The notes under the pieces are model-generated. The model did no database searches, had not been told where the DNA came from, and was given only the letters and a program-made list of their open reading frames with translations. Position numbers and translations under genes: made by a program. From positions 1-43,719 of the forward strand of contig NZ_LRFC01000010.1 of NCBI RefSeq assembly GCF_001619875.1: a DNA stretch of 43,719 nucleotides, written 5' to 3'. Of the stretch, positions 17,046-26,613 are shown piece after piece; position 1 is the first letter of the stretch, and the number at the start of each line of letters is the position of its first letter. The DNA is from Fictibacillus phosphorivorans. GTDB lineage: Bacteria > Bacillota > Bacilli > Bacillales > Fictibacillaceae.

Positions 17046-18047
17046 ATGGAAGAGAGGATTGTTTCTTCAGAGGAACGCCAAGATGAAGCAAACATTGAGT
17101 TAAGCCTGCGCCCTGAACTGTTAGATGAGTATATTGGCCAAACTTCCGTTAAAGATAATTTGCGAATATTTATTAAAGCTGCAAAGCTCCGAAATGAACC
17201 GCTTGATCATGTTTTGCTGTATGGGCCGCCTGGTCTAGGTAAAACAACGTTAGCTTCCATTATTGCAAATGAGATGGAAGTTAACTTGAGGACAACCAGT
17301 GGTCCTGCGATTGAACGACCAGGAGATTTAGCTGCTATTCTAACTTCATTAGAACCTGGTGATGTGTTATTTATAGACGAGATACATAGGCTTTCACGTG
17401 CCATTGAAGAGATATTATATTCGGCAATGGAAGACTTTTGCTTAGACATTGTTATTGGAAAAGGTGAGGTGGCAAGGTCTGTGCGGCTGGATCTGCCTCC
17501 TTTTACGCTTATCGGAGCGACTACAAGAGCAGGATCTTTATCTGCACCGCTTAGAGATCGATTTGGAGTGCTCGCAAGGCTTGAATATTATAAACCAGAG
17601 GAACTCAGTGAGATTGTAAGGCGAACTGGTGATGTGTTTGGAGTAACGGTTGATGATTTATCAGCTGAGGAAATAGCGAGAAGATCAAGAGGAACACCGA
17701 GGATCGCAAATCGGCTATTAAGGCGTGTTCGAGATTTTGTACAAGTGGAGGGCAAAGATACCATAACTCTGCCCATCTGCCAAAAAGCCCTTGAACTTCT
17801 GCAAGTAGACCGTTTAGGTTTGGACCATATTGACCATAAATTATTACTAGGGATCATTCACACGTATAAGGGCGGTCCTGTCGGGCTAGAAACCATTTCG
17901 GCTACAATAGGGGAAGAGTCCATGACGATTGAAGATGTATACGAACCGTATCTTCTGCAGATTGGTTTCCTACAACGTACACCTCGTGGACGGATGGTAA
18001 CAGAACAAGCTTATCATTATTTTGGACTGGAGGCGTCCACAGAGTGA
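17046..18047 (+). CDS. ruvB: Holliday junction branch migration ATPase RuvB
   Basis: This AAA+ motor drives branch migration with RuvA. Walker [10 protein letters not shown], Walker B FIDEIHR, sensor GATTRAG and the C-terminal winged helix are present over 333 residues. The ruvB stop overlaps the GTG of the DUF2905 gene by 4 nt. Confidence 0.97.
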   Translation: MEERIVSSEERQDEANIELSLRPELLDEYIGQTSVKDNLRIFIKAAKLRNEPLDHVLLYGPPGLGKTTLASIIANEMEVNLRTTSGPAIERPGDLAAILTSLEPGDVLFIDEIHRLSRAIEEILYSAMEDFCLDIVIGKGEVARSVRLDLPPFTLIGATTRAGSLSAPLRDRFGVLARLEYYKPEELSEIVRRTGDVFGVTVDDLSAEEIARRSRGTPRIANRLLRRVRDFVQVEGKDTITLPICQKALELLQVDRLGLDHIDHKLLLGIIHTYKGGPVGLETISATIGEESMTIEDVYEPYLLQIGFLQRTPRGRMVTEQAYHYFGLEASTE

Positions 18048-18235
18048 ATCGGCTCTTAATCATTGCAGGAATCGTCCTGATTATTATAGGATTAGTAGGT
18101 ACGTATATTGGCAAACTTCCTGGTGATATGGTTTGGAAAAAAGGAAACACCACTGTTTATTTTCCGATCATGACTTCCATTATCATCAGTGTTGTTCTTT
18201 CTTTGATCTTTATGATCATCGGTCGATTTAAATAG
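18044..18235 (+). CDS. DUF2905 family small membrane protein
   Basis: The 63-residue protein has two hydrophobic segments (about residues 3-22 and 42-61) joined by a loop with [19 protein letters not shown], characteristic of DUF2905. GTG 18044 overlaps the ruvB stop as GTGA, and GGAGG lies 10 nt upstream. The family is often found between ruvB and queA, but its function is unknown. Confidence 0.85.
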   Translation: MNRLLIIAGIVLIIIGLVGTYIGKLPGDMVWKKGNTTVYFPIMTSIIISVVLSLIFMIIGRFK

Positions 18236-18253
18236 AAAGCAGGAATACATTAC

Positions 18254-19282
18254 ATGAACGTAAATGATTTTGATTTCCATCTACCTGAAGAACTAATCGC
18301 TCAGACACCTCTAGAGAACAGAACTTCTTCTAGGCTGATGGTGTTAGATAGATCTCAAGAAAAAATTGAACACAAACATTTTTATGATTTAAAGCAATCC
18401 TTAAAAAAAGGAGATTGCCTTGTCTTAAATGACACACGTGTTCTCCCAGCAAGACTTTTTGGACAAAAGTCAGATACTGGAGCAAAAGTGGAAGTACTTC
18501 TTTTAAAGGAAGAAGGAAACGACACGTGGGAAACATTGGTCAAACCAGCGAAGCGGATAAAACCTGGTACGGAAATCACATTTGGAGACGGACGTTTAAA
18601 AGCGGTTTGTACGGAAGAGAGCGACCATGGAGGCAGGAAGTTACAGTTTCTCTATACAGGGATTTTCTATGAACTTCTTGATGACCTTGGGCAGATGCCG
18701 CTCCCTCCTTATATTAAGGAGCAGCTTGAAGAGAAAGACCGCTATCAAACGGTTTATGCTGTGCATCAAGGATCAGCAGCTGCACCAACAGCTGGGTTGC
18801 ATTTTACAACTGAGATGATTGAAGATATTAAAGCGATGGGTGTACATGTTACATTCATAACACTTCATGTTGGATTAGGCACGTTTCGACCTGTTAGTGT
18901 AGAAAATATTCTTGAACATGACATGCATGCAGAATTTTATCAGATTACAAAAGGGACAGCTGAACTGCTGAATGAAGTTAAAGCTTCTGGCGGAAGAATC
19001 ATTACCGTTGGAACTACGAGTACTCGGACACTTGAAACAGTAGCAAACAAATTCGATGGAGAATTTAAGGAAGACTCAGGTTGGACAGATATCTTTATTT
19101 ATCCGGGATATACGTTTAAAGCGATCGATGGTCTGATCACAAATTTTCATTTGCCCAAATCAACGTTAATCATGTTGGTGAGCGCATTCGCAACGAAAGA
19201 TTTCGTTTTAAGAGCATATCATGAAGCCGTTGAAGAAAAGTATCGTTTTTTCAGTTTCGGTGATGCGATGCTTATACTTTAA
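18254..19282 (+). CDS. queA: S-adenosylmethionine:tRNA ribosyltransferase-isomerase QueA
   Basis: QueA adds epoxyqueuosine to tRNA after Tgt action. The product starts [29 protein letters not shown], which is standard for QueA, and contains [26 protein letters not shown] and [11 protein letters not shown]-like [10 protein letters not shown]. The 342-residue length is normal. It forms an operon with tgt and ruvAB. Confidence 0.97.
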   Translation: MNVNDFDFHLPEELIAQTPLENRTSSRLMVLDRSQEKIEHKHFYDLKQSLKKGDCLVLNDTRVLPARLFGQKSDTGAKVEVLLLKEEGNDTWETLVKPAKRIKPGTEITFGDGRLKAVCTEESDHGGRKLQFLYTGIFYELLDDLGQMPLPPYIKEQLEEKDRYQTVYAVHQGSAAAPTAGLHFTTEMIEDIKAMGVHVTFITLHVGLGTFRPVSVENILEHDMHAEFYQITKGTAELLNEVKASGGRIITVGTTSTRTLETVANKFDGEFKEDSGWTDIFIYPGYTFKAIDGLITNFHLPKSTLIMLVSAFATKDFVLRAYHEAVEEKYRFFSFGDAMLIL

Positions 19283-20443
<1,161 letters not shown>

Positions 20444-20518
20444 AAAAGGTTTCGAAAGCAATCCGATTTCAGTCATATTTCACTTGGCATAAACTTTAGC
20501 TCATTTTCTTCATTGAAA

Positions 20519-20680
20519 AGTTGATTGGAGCGTAAGGTGGCGAGACTCCTACGGGACGAGCGGTCAGGTGGAGACTCCTAATGGCGCAGAGCGGCAGGAG
20601 GCTCACCGCACGCCCCGTGGAAAGCGAGCCGGCTGGAGCGGAAATCAACTACTTTAAAAAAGCTTACGAAAACAGTCTTT
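20519..20680 (+). repeat. Intergenic repeat R1, full copy with tail box
   Basis: The terminal inverted repeat AGTTGATT / AATCAACT bounds about 132 bp. Inner pairing arms GGTGGAGACTCCT and AGGAGGCTCACC can form a strong hairpin. The tail box CTTACGAAAACAGTC follows at 20661-20680. The copy lies between tgt and yajC. Confidence 0.88.
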
Positions 20681-20705
20681 AACTTACAGAAAGGGGTGAA
20701 TAAGT

Positions 20706-20975
20706 ATGGGAAATCTTGGAGGAATATTACCGATTATTTTAATGTTTGCTATTTTTTATTTTCTGTTGATCAGACCGCAGCAAAAAAGACAAAAAGCGGT
20801 TCGAGAAATGCAGTCTAATCTAAAAAAAGGCGACAAAGTAGTAACGATTGGTGGATTGCACGGCACGCTGGACAGCATTGATGACAACGTTGCCGTTATT
20901 CGTTCGAATGATGGTGCAAAGCTAACATTTGACCGCAATGCGATTCGCGAAGTAAAAGAAGAAGCAGCTTTATAG
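20706..20975 (+). CDS. yajC: Preprotein translocase accessory subunit YajC (YrbF)
   Basis: The 89-residue protein has one N-terminal membrane segment (ILPIILMFAIFYFLLIRPQQKRQK) followed by the family signature LKKGDKVVTIGGLHGTL. It associates with SecDF in the Sec translocon. The repeat at 20519 separates it from tgt, so it may have its own promoter. The ribosome binding site AGAAAGGGGTG is clear. Confidence 0.95.
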   Translation: MGNLGGILPIILMFAIFYFLLIRPQQKRQKAVREMQSNLKKGDKVVTIGGLHGTLDSIDDNVAVIRSNDGAKLTFDRNAIREVKEEAAL

Positions 20976-20981
20976 CAAAAA

Positions 20982-21011
20982 AATAAGACCCGTTATGTAA
21001 CGGGTCTTATT
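20982..21011. terminator. Bidirectional terminator between yajC and the YrzE-like gene
   Basis: A nearly perfect 14-bp palindrome (AATAAGACCCGTTA / TAACGGGTCTTATT) has A-rich and T-rich flanks. It lies between convergent genes and includes the stop codon of the minus-strand gene. Confidence 0.9.
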
Positions 21012-21396
21012 TATATGTTTGTTTATGACTGCTTAAGTTCACGCCCATTATCCCACCGATCATCGCTAAAAGAAGAAAAAGGCCGTGATACATATACTGA
21101 GAAGAGTTGAACGTACTTTGATAGCCTAAATACTGAATAAGAAATACCAGGAAAGAGAACAGGATACTTGTACCACCGCCCAAAAGCCAGCCTTTACTTT
21201 GCCCCTTTTTTCCCGAAATCAGCCCGCCAATAAATAATGATAAAAAAGATAACCCAATAGTGACCCATTTGAGTGATGCTTCTGTTACACCGGTAAATCG
21301 TAAAATTAATGAAAGCACCAAACTGCATAGCATAATCATAAGAAGAACTGCTATCAATCCCCGTCCCATAGAAGAAACCATATGTTTAATCCCCAT
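21007..21396 (-). CDS. TIGR04086 family membrane protein (YrzE-like)
   Basis: The 129-residue protein has four predicted membrane segments, with GLISGKKGQSKGWLLGGG between segments 2 and 3. AAGGAGG lies 8 nt upstream on the minus strand. The position between yajC and yrbG corresponds to B. subtilis yrzE. No function is known. Confidence 0.8.
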   Translation of the reverse strand: MGIKHMVSSMGRGLIAVLLMIMLCSLVLSLILRFTGVTEASLKWVTIGLSFLSLFIGGLISGKKGQSKGWLLGGGTSILFSFLVFLIQYLGYQSTFNSSQYMYHGLFLLLAMIGGIMGVNLSSHKQTYK

Positions 21397-21593
21397 CTTT
21401 TGATCCTCCTTAATCCTACAAGCTTTCTTTATACTTTATTCAGCCCATTTCAGAATTAGAAGTACAAGCAAGGTATTTTCGCTTTCGTTCCCCTTTCTTT
21501 GTTATTGGCAAAACCTTCGTATCATGTTTTTTCATTTCTGTGCCACACTAACAAATGGAATGTGTTGAGAAAGATAATGGAAGGAGGGGGATC

Positions 21594-22253
21594 ATGGAGC
21601 TTTATACGATTATATTTAGAACGCTTTTTATATATTTTTTAATCATGGTTATCTTTCGTATGATGGGTAAACGCGAGATGGGAAAATTGTCCATAATTGA
21701 TTTTGTTGTCTCTATTATGATTGCTGAGTTAGCGGTTATTTCCATTGAAGATCCAAAAATTCCAATGATAAATTCCCTTGTATCCATTTTTGTATTGCTT
21801 GGCATACAGCTCTTGTTAGCGTTAATCTCTTTGAAGAGCAGAAGAATGAGAGAGATTGTTGACGGAAAACCTTCTTTAATCATTCGAGAAGGTGAAGTAG
21901 ATGAAGATGAGATGAAAAAACAACGATATAATTTTGATGATCTTCTTACACAATTAAGAGAGAACAACATAAAAAGTTTAAATGAAGTTGAATTTGGCAT
22001 TTTAGAAACTACAGGAAAACTATCTGTTATTAAGAAAAACGAAGATTCAAACAGGACACCTTTTCAAATGATCTTACCACTTATATTGGACGGGAAAATC
22101 TTAGAGGACAATTTAGAAAAAATGGATAAGACTTCTTTTTGGCTGAGACAAGAACTGAAAAAAGTCGGTTTTAAAGATATTAAATCGATTTCCTTCTGCA
22201 CACTTAACGATGATGGCTCACTCTATGTTGACGAAATGAATAATAAAAAATAA
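21594..22253 (+). CDS. yrbG: DUF421 domain membrane protein YrbG
   Basis: ATG 21594 follows AAGGAGGGGG; an upstream ATG at 21555 has no ribosome binding site. The 219-residue protein has three N-terminal membrane segments with FRMMGKREMGKLSIIDFVVS, then the soluble DUF421 domain. The segments PSLIIREGEV and VEFGILETTGKLSVI are family hallmarks. Relatives (YetF type) are linked to spore germination, but the role of this member is unknown. Confidence 0.87.
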   Translation: MELYTIIFRTLFIYFLIMVIFRMMGKREMGKLSIIDFVVSIMIAELAVISIEDPKIPMINSLVSIFVLLGIQLLLALISLKSRRMREIVDGKPSLIIREGEVDEDEMKKQRYNFDDLLTQLRENNIKSLNEVEFGILETTGKLSVIKKNEDSNRTPFQMILPLILDGKILEDNLEKMDKTSFWLRQELKKVGFKDIKSISFCTLNDDGSLYVDEMNNKK

Positions 22254-22273
22254 AACAGCCGAGCGGCTGTTTT
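22252..22273. terminator. Bidirectional terminator between yrbG and spoVB
   Basis: AAAACAGCCG / CGGCTGTTTT with a 2-nt spacer is flanked by A and T runs. It overlaps the stop codons of both convergent genes. Confidence 0.87.
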
Positions 22274-23822
22274 ATACCCATCTTTTTATGAATGGTATAT
22301 GTTTTAAATCTTCTTTTCCAAAAAGTTTAAAGAAGATCAATGTGAATAGATAAAGGCAGCATGTGGCAGTCACACATAGGATAAGACCTTGGAGGGGTGG
22401 GAATTGAGGCATCATAAACCTGTATAGGTAAACAGCTCCACCGCCTGTAACGATTATAGCGAGTAAACAAAATACAAAATCTTTCACGACGATCGTATAG
22501 CTGATGGCTTTAATAACTGTTGCAAAATGAAGCAATGTTACCACAACAATACTAATCACTATTGCAAGTGCTGCTCCCATTATTCCAAATTCTGGTCGTG
22601 TAGCAAGTGCAAAAATAGCTGTTAATTTAACTAATGCTCCAATAAGACTATTGATCATCGCAGAACGTGCCAAGTCCAAGGCTTGAAGTACGGCTTGCAG
22701 TGGTCCTTGGAAATAGAGAAAAAAGAAAAAAGGAGTCATGATTTTTACATAGGATGCAGAAGCAGGTGAATTATACATTAAGTCCATGATGGGGACCGCA
22801 AATACATACATAACAACTGCCGCGATACCACCTGAAAGCATAGAGAGTTTCAACGCTTGGTTTAGCCGATGCTCGATAAGATGGTATTTTTTTTGTGCGT
22901 TCGCTTCACTTATAGCAGGGACCAAAGACACAGAAAGCGAATAGGTAATGAAAGTTGGCAAAAACAACAAAGGAATAACATAGCCTGCAAGTTCCCCATA
23001 CTGTGCTGTTGCTATGGTTGTGGTAATTCCGGCGAGTGCTAAGCTTTTAGCAACAACAATAGGTTCAAAAAAGTACGAAACCGACCCGATCAATTGACTT
23101 CCTGTTGTAGGGAGTGCGATATTCAATAGGTCTTTCAATGTTTCATGTCCTTTTTTTAACTGCTTGAAGAAGCCTTTGCGTATGCGCATTTTCTTTTTGA
23201 CTTTAAACATGGAAAACATGTATAACAATGATGCCAGTTCACCGATGATTACGGAAATCATCGCTCCAGCTGCTGCAAATTCTACACCATACGGTAGAAA
23301 AAGACCGGTTAATAAAGCAACAAGCGCAATCCTGACCACCTGCTCGATCACTTGTGAATATGCGGAAGGTCTCATGTTCTGCAGTCCTTGGAAGTATCCT
23401 CTCAATACGGAGGATACAGCGATTACTGGAACAACAGGAGCAATCGCGAGCAACGGCCATATCGTTCTTTTGTCTGTGAAAAAGTACTGAGCTAATAGTG
23501 GTGCTGCAATAAACAAAGCGATTGTGATCACGATGCTGAGAACACCCGTGATGGCGAGCGATACGATTAAGATTTTCTTCACTTTCGATCTATCGCCTGT
23601 AGCATCTGCTTCTGCTACAAGCTTTGAGATAGCGATCGGAAGGCCTAACCTTGTCAGTGTGACAGCTAATAAAAACGTTGGAACTGCCATCATATAAAGT
23701 CCAACACCTTCAGGTCCCATAACGCGTGCCATTACAATTCGGTTAACGAAGCCGAGTATGCGAGTTACAAGCCCAGCTAATATAAGCAGGATCGTTCCTT
23801 GTACAAGTGTTTGTTTTGTCAT
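22272..23822 (-). CDS. spoVB: Stage V sporulation protein B, MOP-family flippase (SpoVB)
   Basis: SpoVB is a lipid II flippase-type protein needed for spore cortex synthesis. ATG 23822 gives MTKQTLVQGTILLILAGLVT, aligning with the B. subtilis start; an upstream ATG at 23852 is not supported. About 14 membrane segments and the N-terminal RILGFVNRIVMARVMGPEGV motif are visible over 516 residues. AAAGGACAGG precedes the start. Confidence 0.93.
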   Translation of the reverse strand: MTKQTLVQGTILLILAGLVTRILGFVNRIVMARVMGPEGVGLYMMAVPTFLLAVTLTRLGLPIAISKLVAEADATGDRSKVKKILIVSLAITGVLSIVITIALFIAAPLLAQYFFTDKRTIWPLLAIAPVVPVIAVSSVLRGYFQGLQNMRPSAYSQVIEQVVRIALVALLTGLFLPYGVEFAAAGAMISVIIGELASLLYMFSMFKVKKKMRIRKGFFKQLKKGHETLKDLLNIALPTTGSQLIGSVSYFFEPIVVAKSLALAGITTTIATAQYGELAGYVIPLLFLPTFITYSLSVSLVPAISEANAQKKYHLIEHRLNQALKLSMLSGGIAAVVMYVFAVPIMDLMYNSPASASYVKIMTPFFFFLYFQGPLQAVLQALDLARSAMINSLIGALVKLTAIFALATRPEFGIMGAALAIVISIVVVTLLHFATVIKAISYTIVVKDFVFCLLAIIVTGGGAVYLYRFMMPQFPPLQGLILCVTATCCLYLFTLIFFKLFGKEDLKHIPFIKRWV

Positions 23823-23857
23823 CTTAACCTGTCCTTTCTTGGACAATCTCATATATC

Positions 23858-23887
23858 ACTATATGCATGATGTGTGAATGGTCATGA
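23858..23887 (-). promoter_or_regulatory. Possible sigma-E promoter of spoVB
   Basis: On the minus strand TCATGAC (23887-23881), a 15-nt spacer and CATATAGT (23865-23858) resemble sigma-E elements, with ATG in place of ATA in the -35. spoVB is expected to be a mother-cell gene. Confidence 0.4.
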
Positions 23888-23917
23888 CAGCTTGTTTCAT
23901 ATTGAAAGGAGAGAAGA

Positions 23918-24166
23918 ATGGTGGAGGATACTCATTTTACTCATTGGAAAAAAGAATTAAAGCCAGCCGTACAAAGCAAAAAGGAAGAATTTCACTATTT
24001 GGGGTACGAAAGTGTAACAGATGAGGAAATATGGGAATGCGTACAGGCAAGATTAAAGAAAAAAAAAATAGAGCCTCGTTTACACGCTTTAGTCGATCAA
24101 ATTTTAGCACTTTCACTAAATGATTTTATGACATGGCTAACGATTCAATCTTATAAAGAAGGATAA
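23918..24166 (+). CDS. comN: Post-transcriptional regulator ComN (YrzD)
   Basis: The 82-residue protein resembles ComN, which in B. subtilis promotes accumulation of late competence comE mRNA and localises with DivIVA. Visible family features are KEEFHYLGYESVTDEEIWECV and a short helical C terminus. The position between spoVB and secDF is the same as in B. subtilis. The AAAGGAGAG ribosome binding site supports ATG 23918. Confidence 0.83.
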   Translation: MVEDTHFTHWKKELKPAVQSKKEEFHYLGYESVTDEEIWECVQARLKKKKIEPRLHALVDQILALSLNDFMTWLTIQSYKEG

Positions 24167-24203
24167 ACAAAGTGAAGCAGATGCTTCACTTTGTTTATGT
24201 TTT
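24163..24203 (+). terminator. Terminator after comN
   Basis: A 17-bp perfect stem (ATAAACAAAGTGAAGCA and its complement) has a 2-nt top and is followed by GTTTTATTT. It begins just inside the comN stop. Confidence 0.85.
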
Positions 24204-24227
24204 ATTTATGAATATTTCTAAGACAAA

Positions 24228-24257
24228 TTGACAGAAAAAAACAACAATCGCTATAAT
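24228..24257 (+). promoter_or_regulatory. Sigma-A promoter of secD-secF
   Basis: A perfect TTGACA (24228-24233) and a perfect TATAAT (24252-24257) have an 18-nt spacer, 70 nt before secD. Confidence 0.85.
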
Positions 24258-24327
24258 GGGAAGGATTAGTATTCGTACTTATACATAGTGTTGTCTATTT
24301 GGTGCAGCATGAAGGAGGTTTCTTAAA

Positions 24328-25641
24328 GTGGTAAAGAGAAGTAAGATCGTCATCTTTTTTGTCGTGCTTACAATGGTTGCCGCACTTATTGGGCTTACGA
24401 CAGAAAAGATCGTAAAAGGAACGAAGCTTGGACTTGATCTTCAAGGCGGTTTTGAAGTGCTCTATGAAGTGAAGCCAGTTAAAAAGGGTCAAAAAATAAC
24501 ACAAGAAACGTTAAAAAGTACGGTTGAAGCGCTTAACAGCCGTATCAATGTGTTAGGTGTTTCTGAACCTGACATTCAGATTGAAGGCAACAATCGTATC
24601 CGTGTTCAGCTTGCCGGAGTATCTGATCAAAACAAAGCACGTGAGCTTTTATCAACACAAGCAGAATTAACGTTTCGCGATGTGAATGACAAAGTGCTGC
24701 TTGATGGTTCGGATTTAAAGGGAAATGCAGCAAAACAATCATTTACACAACAATCAAACAAACCGATCGTTACGCTTGAACTTAAAGATGCTAATAAGTT
24801 TAAACAAGTTACTGAACAGATCGTGAATATGCCTGCTGGAGAAAATCTTCTAGTCATTTGGTTAGATTTTGAAAAAGGTGATTCGTTTAAGAAAGAACAG
24901 GAGAAAGAGTTAGCAGGTAAGGAGCCAAAATACATTTCTGCTCCTGCTGTAAATCAAGTTCTTTCTCAAAGCGATGTTATGATTGAGGGTGCTTTCTCTG
25001 TTGAAGAAGCACAAAGTCTTGCAAGTATCCTTAATGCAGGTGCATTGCCAGTTAAACTTGACGAAGTATATTCCACGTCTGTTGGAGCGAAATTTGGAGA
25101 AAAAGCATTAAATGAAACGGTTCTAGCAGGTTTTATTGGTATTGCGGCGATCTTCTTATTCATGCTGATCTTCTATCGCGTTCCAGGAATAATCGCTGTA
25201 TTAACATTGACGATCTACATCTACTTGATTCTGGCTATATTCTACTTGATGAATGGCGTGCTGACGCTTCCGGGTATAGCAGCGCTGATCCTGGGTGTGG
25301 GTATGGCAGTTGATGCCAACATTATCACATATGAACGAATTAAAGAGGAATTAAGAAGCGGGAAATCTGTTCTAAGTGCATTTAAAGCGGGTAACCGCAG
25401 ATCATTTACTACAATCTTTGATGCAAACGTTACAACCATCCTTGCAGCAGCTGTTTTATTCGCTTATGGGACAAGCTCTGTTAAAGGGTTTGCATTAGTT
25501 CTAATCATTTCGGTACTGGCAAGCTTTATCACAGCTGTTTTTGGTACAAGACTTTTCCTTGGACTATGGGTTCAGTCTCGTGTGATGGATAAGAAGCCAG
25601 GGTTGTTTGGTGTAAAGGAGAGTGACATCCGTGAGCTTTAA
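24328..25641 (+). CDS. secD: Protein translocase subunit SecD (separate gene)
   Basis: SecD with SecF uses proton motive force to help protein release from SecYEG. GTG 24328 follows AGGAGG. Visible features are a first membrane helix (residues 5-22), the LGLDLQGGFEVLYEV motif, the large extracytoplasmic P1 domain, and five C-terminal helices with LILGVGMAVDANIITYERIKEEL. In B. subtilis SecD and SecF are one 737-residue chain. Here they are two genes of 437 and 302 residues, summing to 739, split at the usual fusion linker. Confidence 0.95.
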   Translation: MVKRSKIVIFFVVLTMVAALIGLTTEKIVKGTKLGLDLQGGFEVLYEVKPVKKGQKITQETLKSTVEALNSRINVLGVSEPDIQIEGNNRIRVQLAGVSDQNKARELLSTQAELTFRDVNDKVLLDGSDLKGNAAKQSFTQQSNKPIVTLELKDANKFKQVTEQIVNMPAGENLLVIWLDFEKGDSFKKEQEKELAGKEPKYISAPAVNQVLSQSDVMIEGAFSVEEAQSLASILNAGALPVKLDEVYSTSVGAKFGEKALNETVLAGFIGIAAIFLFMLIFYRVPGIIAVLTLTIYIYLILAIFYLMNGVLTLPGIAALILGVGMAVDANIITYERIKEELRSGKSVLSAFKAGNRRSFTTIFDANVTTILAAAVLFAYGTSSVKGFALVLIISVLASFITAVFGTRLFLGLWVQSRVMDKKPGLFGVKESDIREL

Positions 25642-26539
25642 TTACGACTTTGTAAAAAACAGAAACCTCTACTTTATCATCTCTGCTATCCTGACGGTTG
25701 TTGGACTTGTATTCTTGCTTACAATCGGTTTAAAGCTGGGAATTGATTTTGATAGCGGATCACGAGTAAACATTCAGGCGACTGAAACATTAACAAATGA
25801 AGGTGTTGAAGAAGAGTTTAAAACACTTGGCCTTGAACCTGAATCTGTGGTGCTCGCTGGAAATAACGATCAAGCGAATGTTGCTTTCAAGGGTGCATTG
25901 ACAAAAGACGAAGTAGCGAAAATTAATACCCATTTTGAAGAAAAATATGGGGAAACACCAAGTATTAGTACGGTTACACCTACTGTAGGCCGTGAGCTTG
26001 CTCAAAATGCCTTTTATGCTGTATTAATTGCTTCTATCGGTATCATTATCTATGTAGCGTTCCGTTTTGAGTGGTCTATGGCTGTTGCGTCAGTTGTTGC
26101 ATTGCTACATGATGCATTTATGATCATCGCGATTTTCAGCATCTTTAGAATAGAAGTTGATTTGCCGTTCATCGCAGCTGTTTTGACCATTGTTGGTTAT
26201 TCCATCAATGATACGATTGTTACCTTTGACCGAATTCGTGAAAATATGAAACTTGAAAAAGTAAGAACGCAAGAAAAGCTGGCTGAAATCGTTAATAGAA
26301 GTATTCACGAGACGTTAGGACGTTCCATCAATACTGTACTAACGGTTATTATCGCAGCTGTTGCTCTTTTAATCTTTGGAGCAGATTCAATCAGAAACTT
26401 CTCTATCGCATTGTTAATCGGTCTTACATTCGGTGCTTACTCATCTATCTTTATCGCCTCTCAGTTGTGGTACGTTATGAAATCACGACAAATGAAATCG
26501 AAAAAGACACGATCTTTGGAAGCAGAACCAGAAATCTAA
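25631..26539 (+). CDS. secF: Protein translocase subunit SecF (separate gene)
   Basis: GTG 25631 is preferred since AAGGAG at 25615-25620 lies 10 nt upstream; GTG 25622 is only 1 nt from it. The gene then overlaps secD by 11 nt. The protein has LGIDFDSGSRVNI, six membrane segments and IVGYSINDTIVTFDRIRENM, the SecF transmembrane motif. The tight coupling shows a natural two-gene arrangement rather than a broken fusion. Confidence 0.95.
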   Translation: MSFNYDFVKNRNLYFIISAILTVVGLVFLLTIGLKLGIDFDSGSRVNIQATETLTNEGVEEEFKTLGLEPESVVLAGNNDQANVAFKGALTKDEVAKINTHFEEKYGETPSISTVTPTVGRELAQNAFYAVLIASIGIIIYVAFRFEWSMAVASVVALLHDAFMIIAIFSIFRIEVDLPFIAAVLTIVGYSINDTIVTFDRIRENMKLEKVRTQEKLAEIVNRSIHETLGRSINTVLTVIIAAVALLIFGADSIRNFSIALLIGLTFGAYSSIFIASQLWYVMKSRQMKSKKTRSLEAEPEI

Positions 26540-26560
26540 AGAACAAATTTCATTCATAAA

Positions 26561-26589
26561 TTGTCACCTCTAATCCTGTTTTGTATAAT
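26561..26589 (+). promoter_or_regulatory. Sigma-A promoter of recJ-apt
   Basis: TTGTCA (26561-26566), a 17-nt spacer and TATAAT (26584-26589) lie 25 nt before recJ. Confidence 0.75.
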
Positions 26590-26613
26590 GAATAGGTTAA
26601 GAGGTGATTTTTT

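Noticed and set aside
25600-25645. Frameshift splitting a secDF fusion
   Set aside because: A ribosome binding site and a well-placed GTG are present, and both proteins are complete, so two real genes are more likely.
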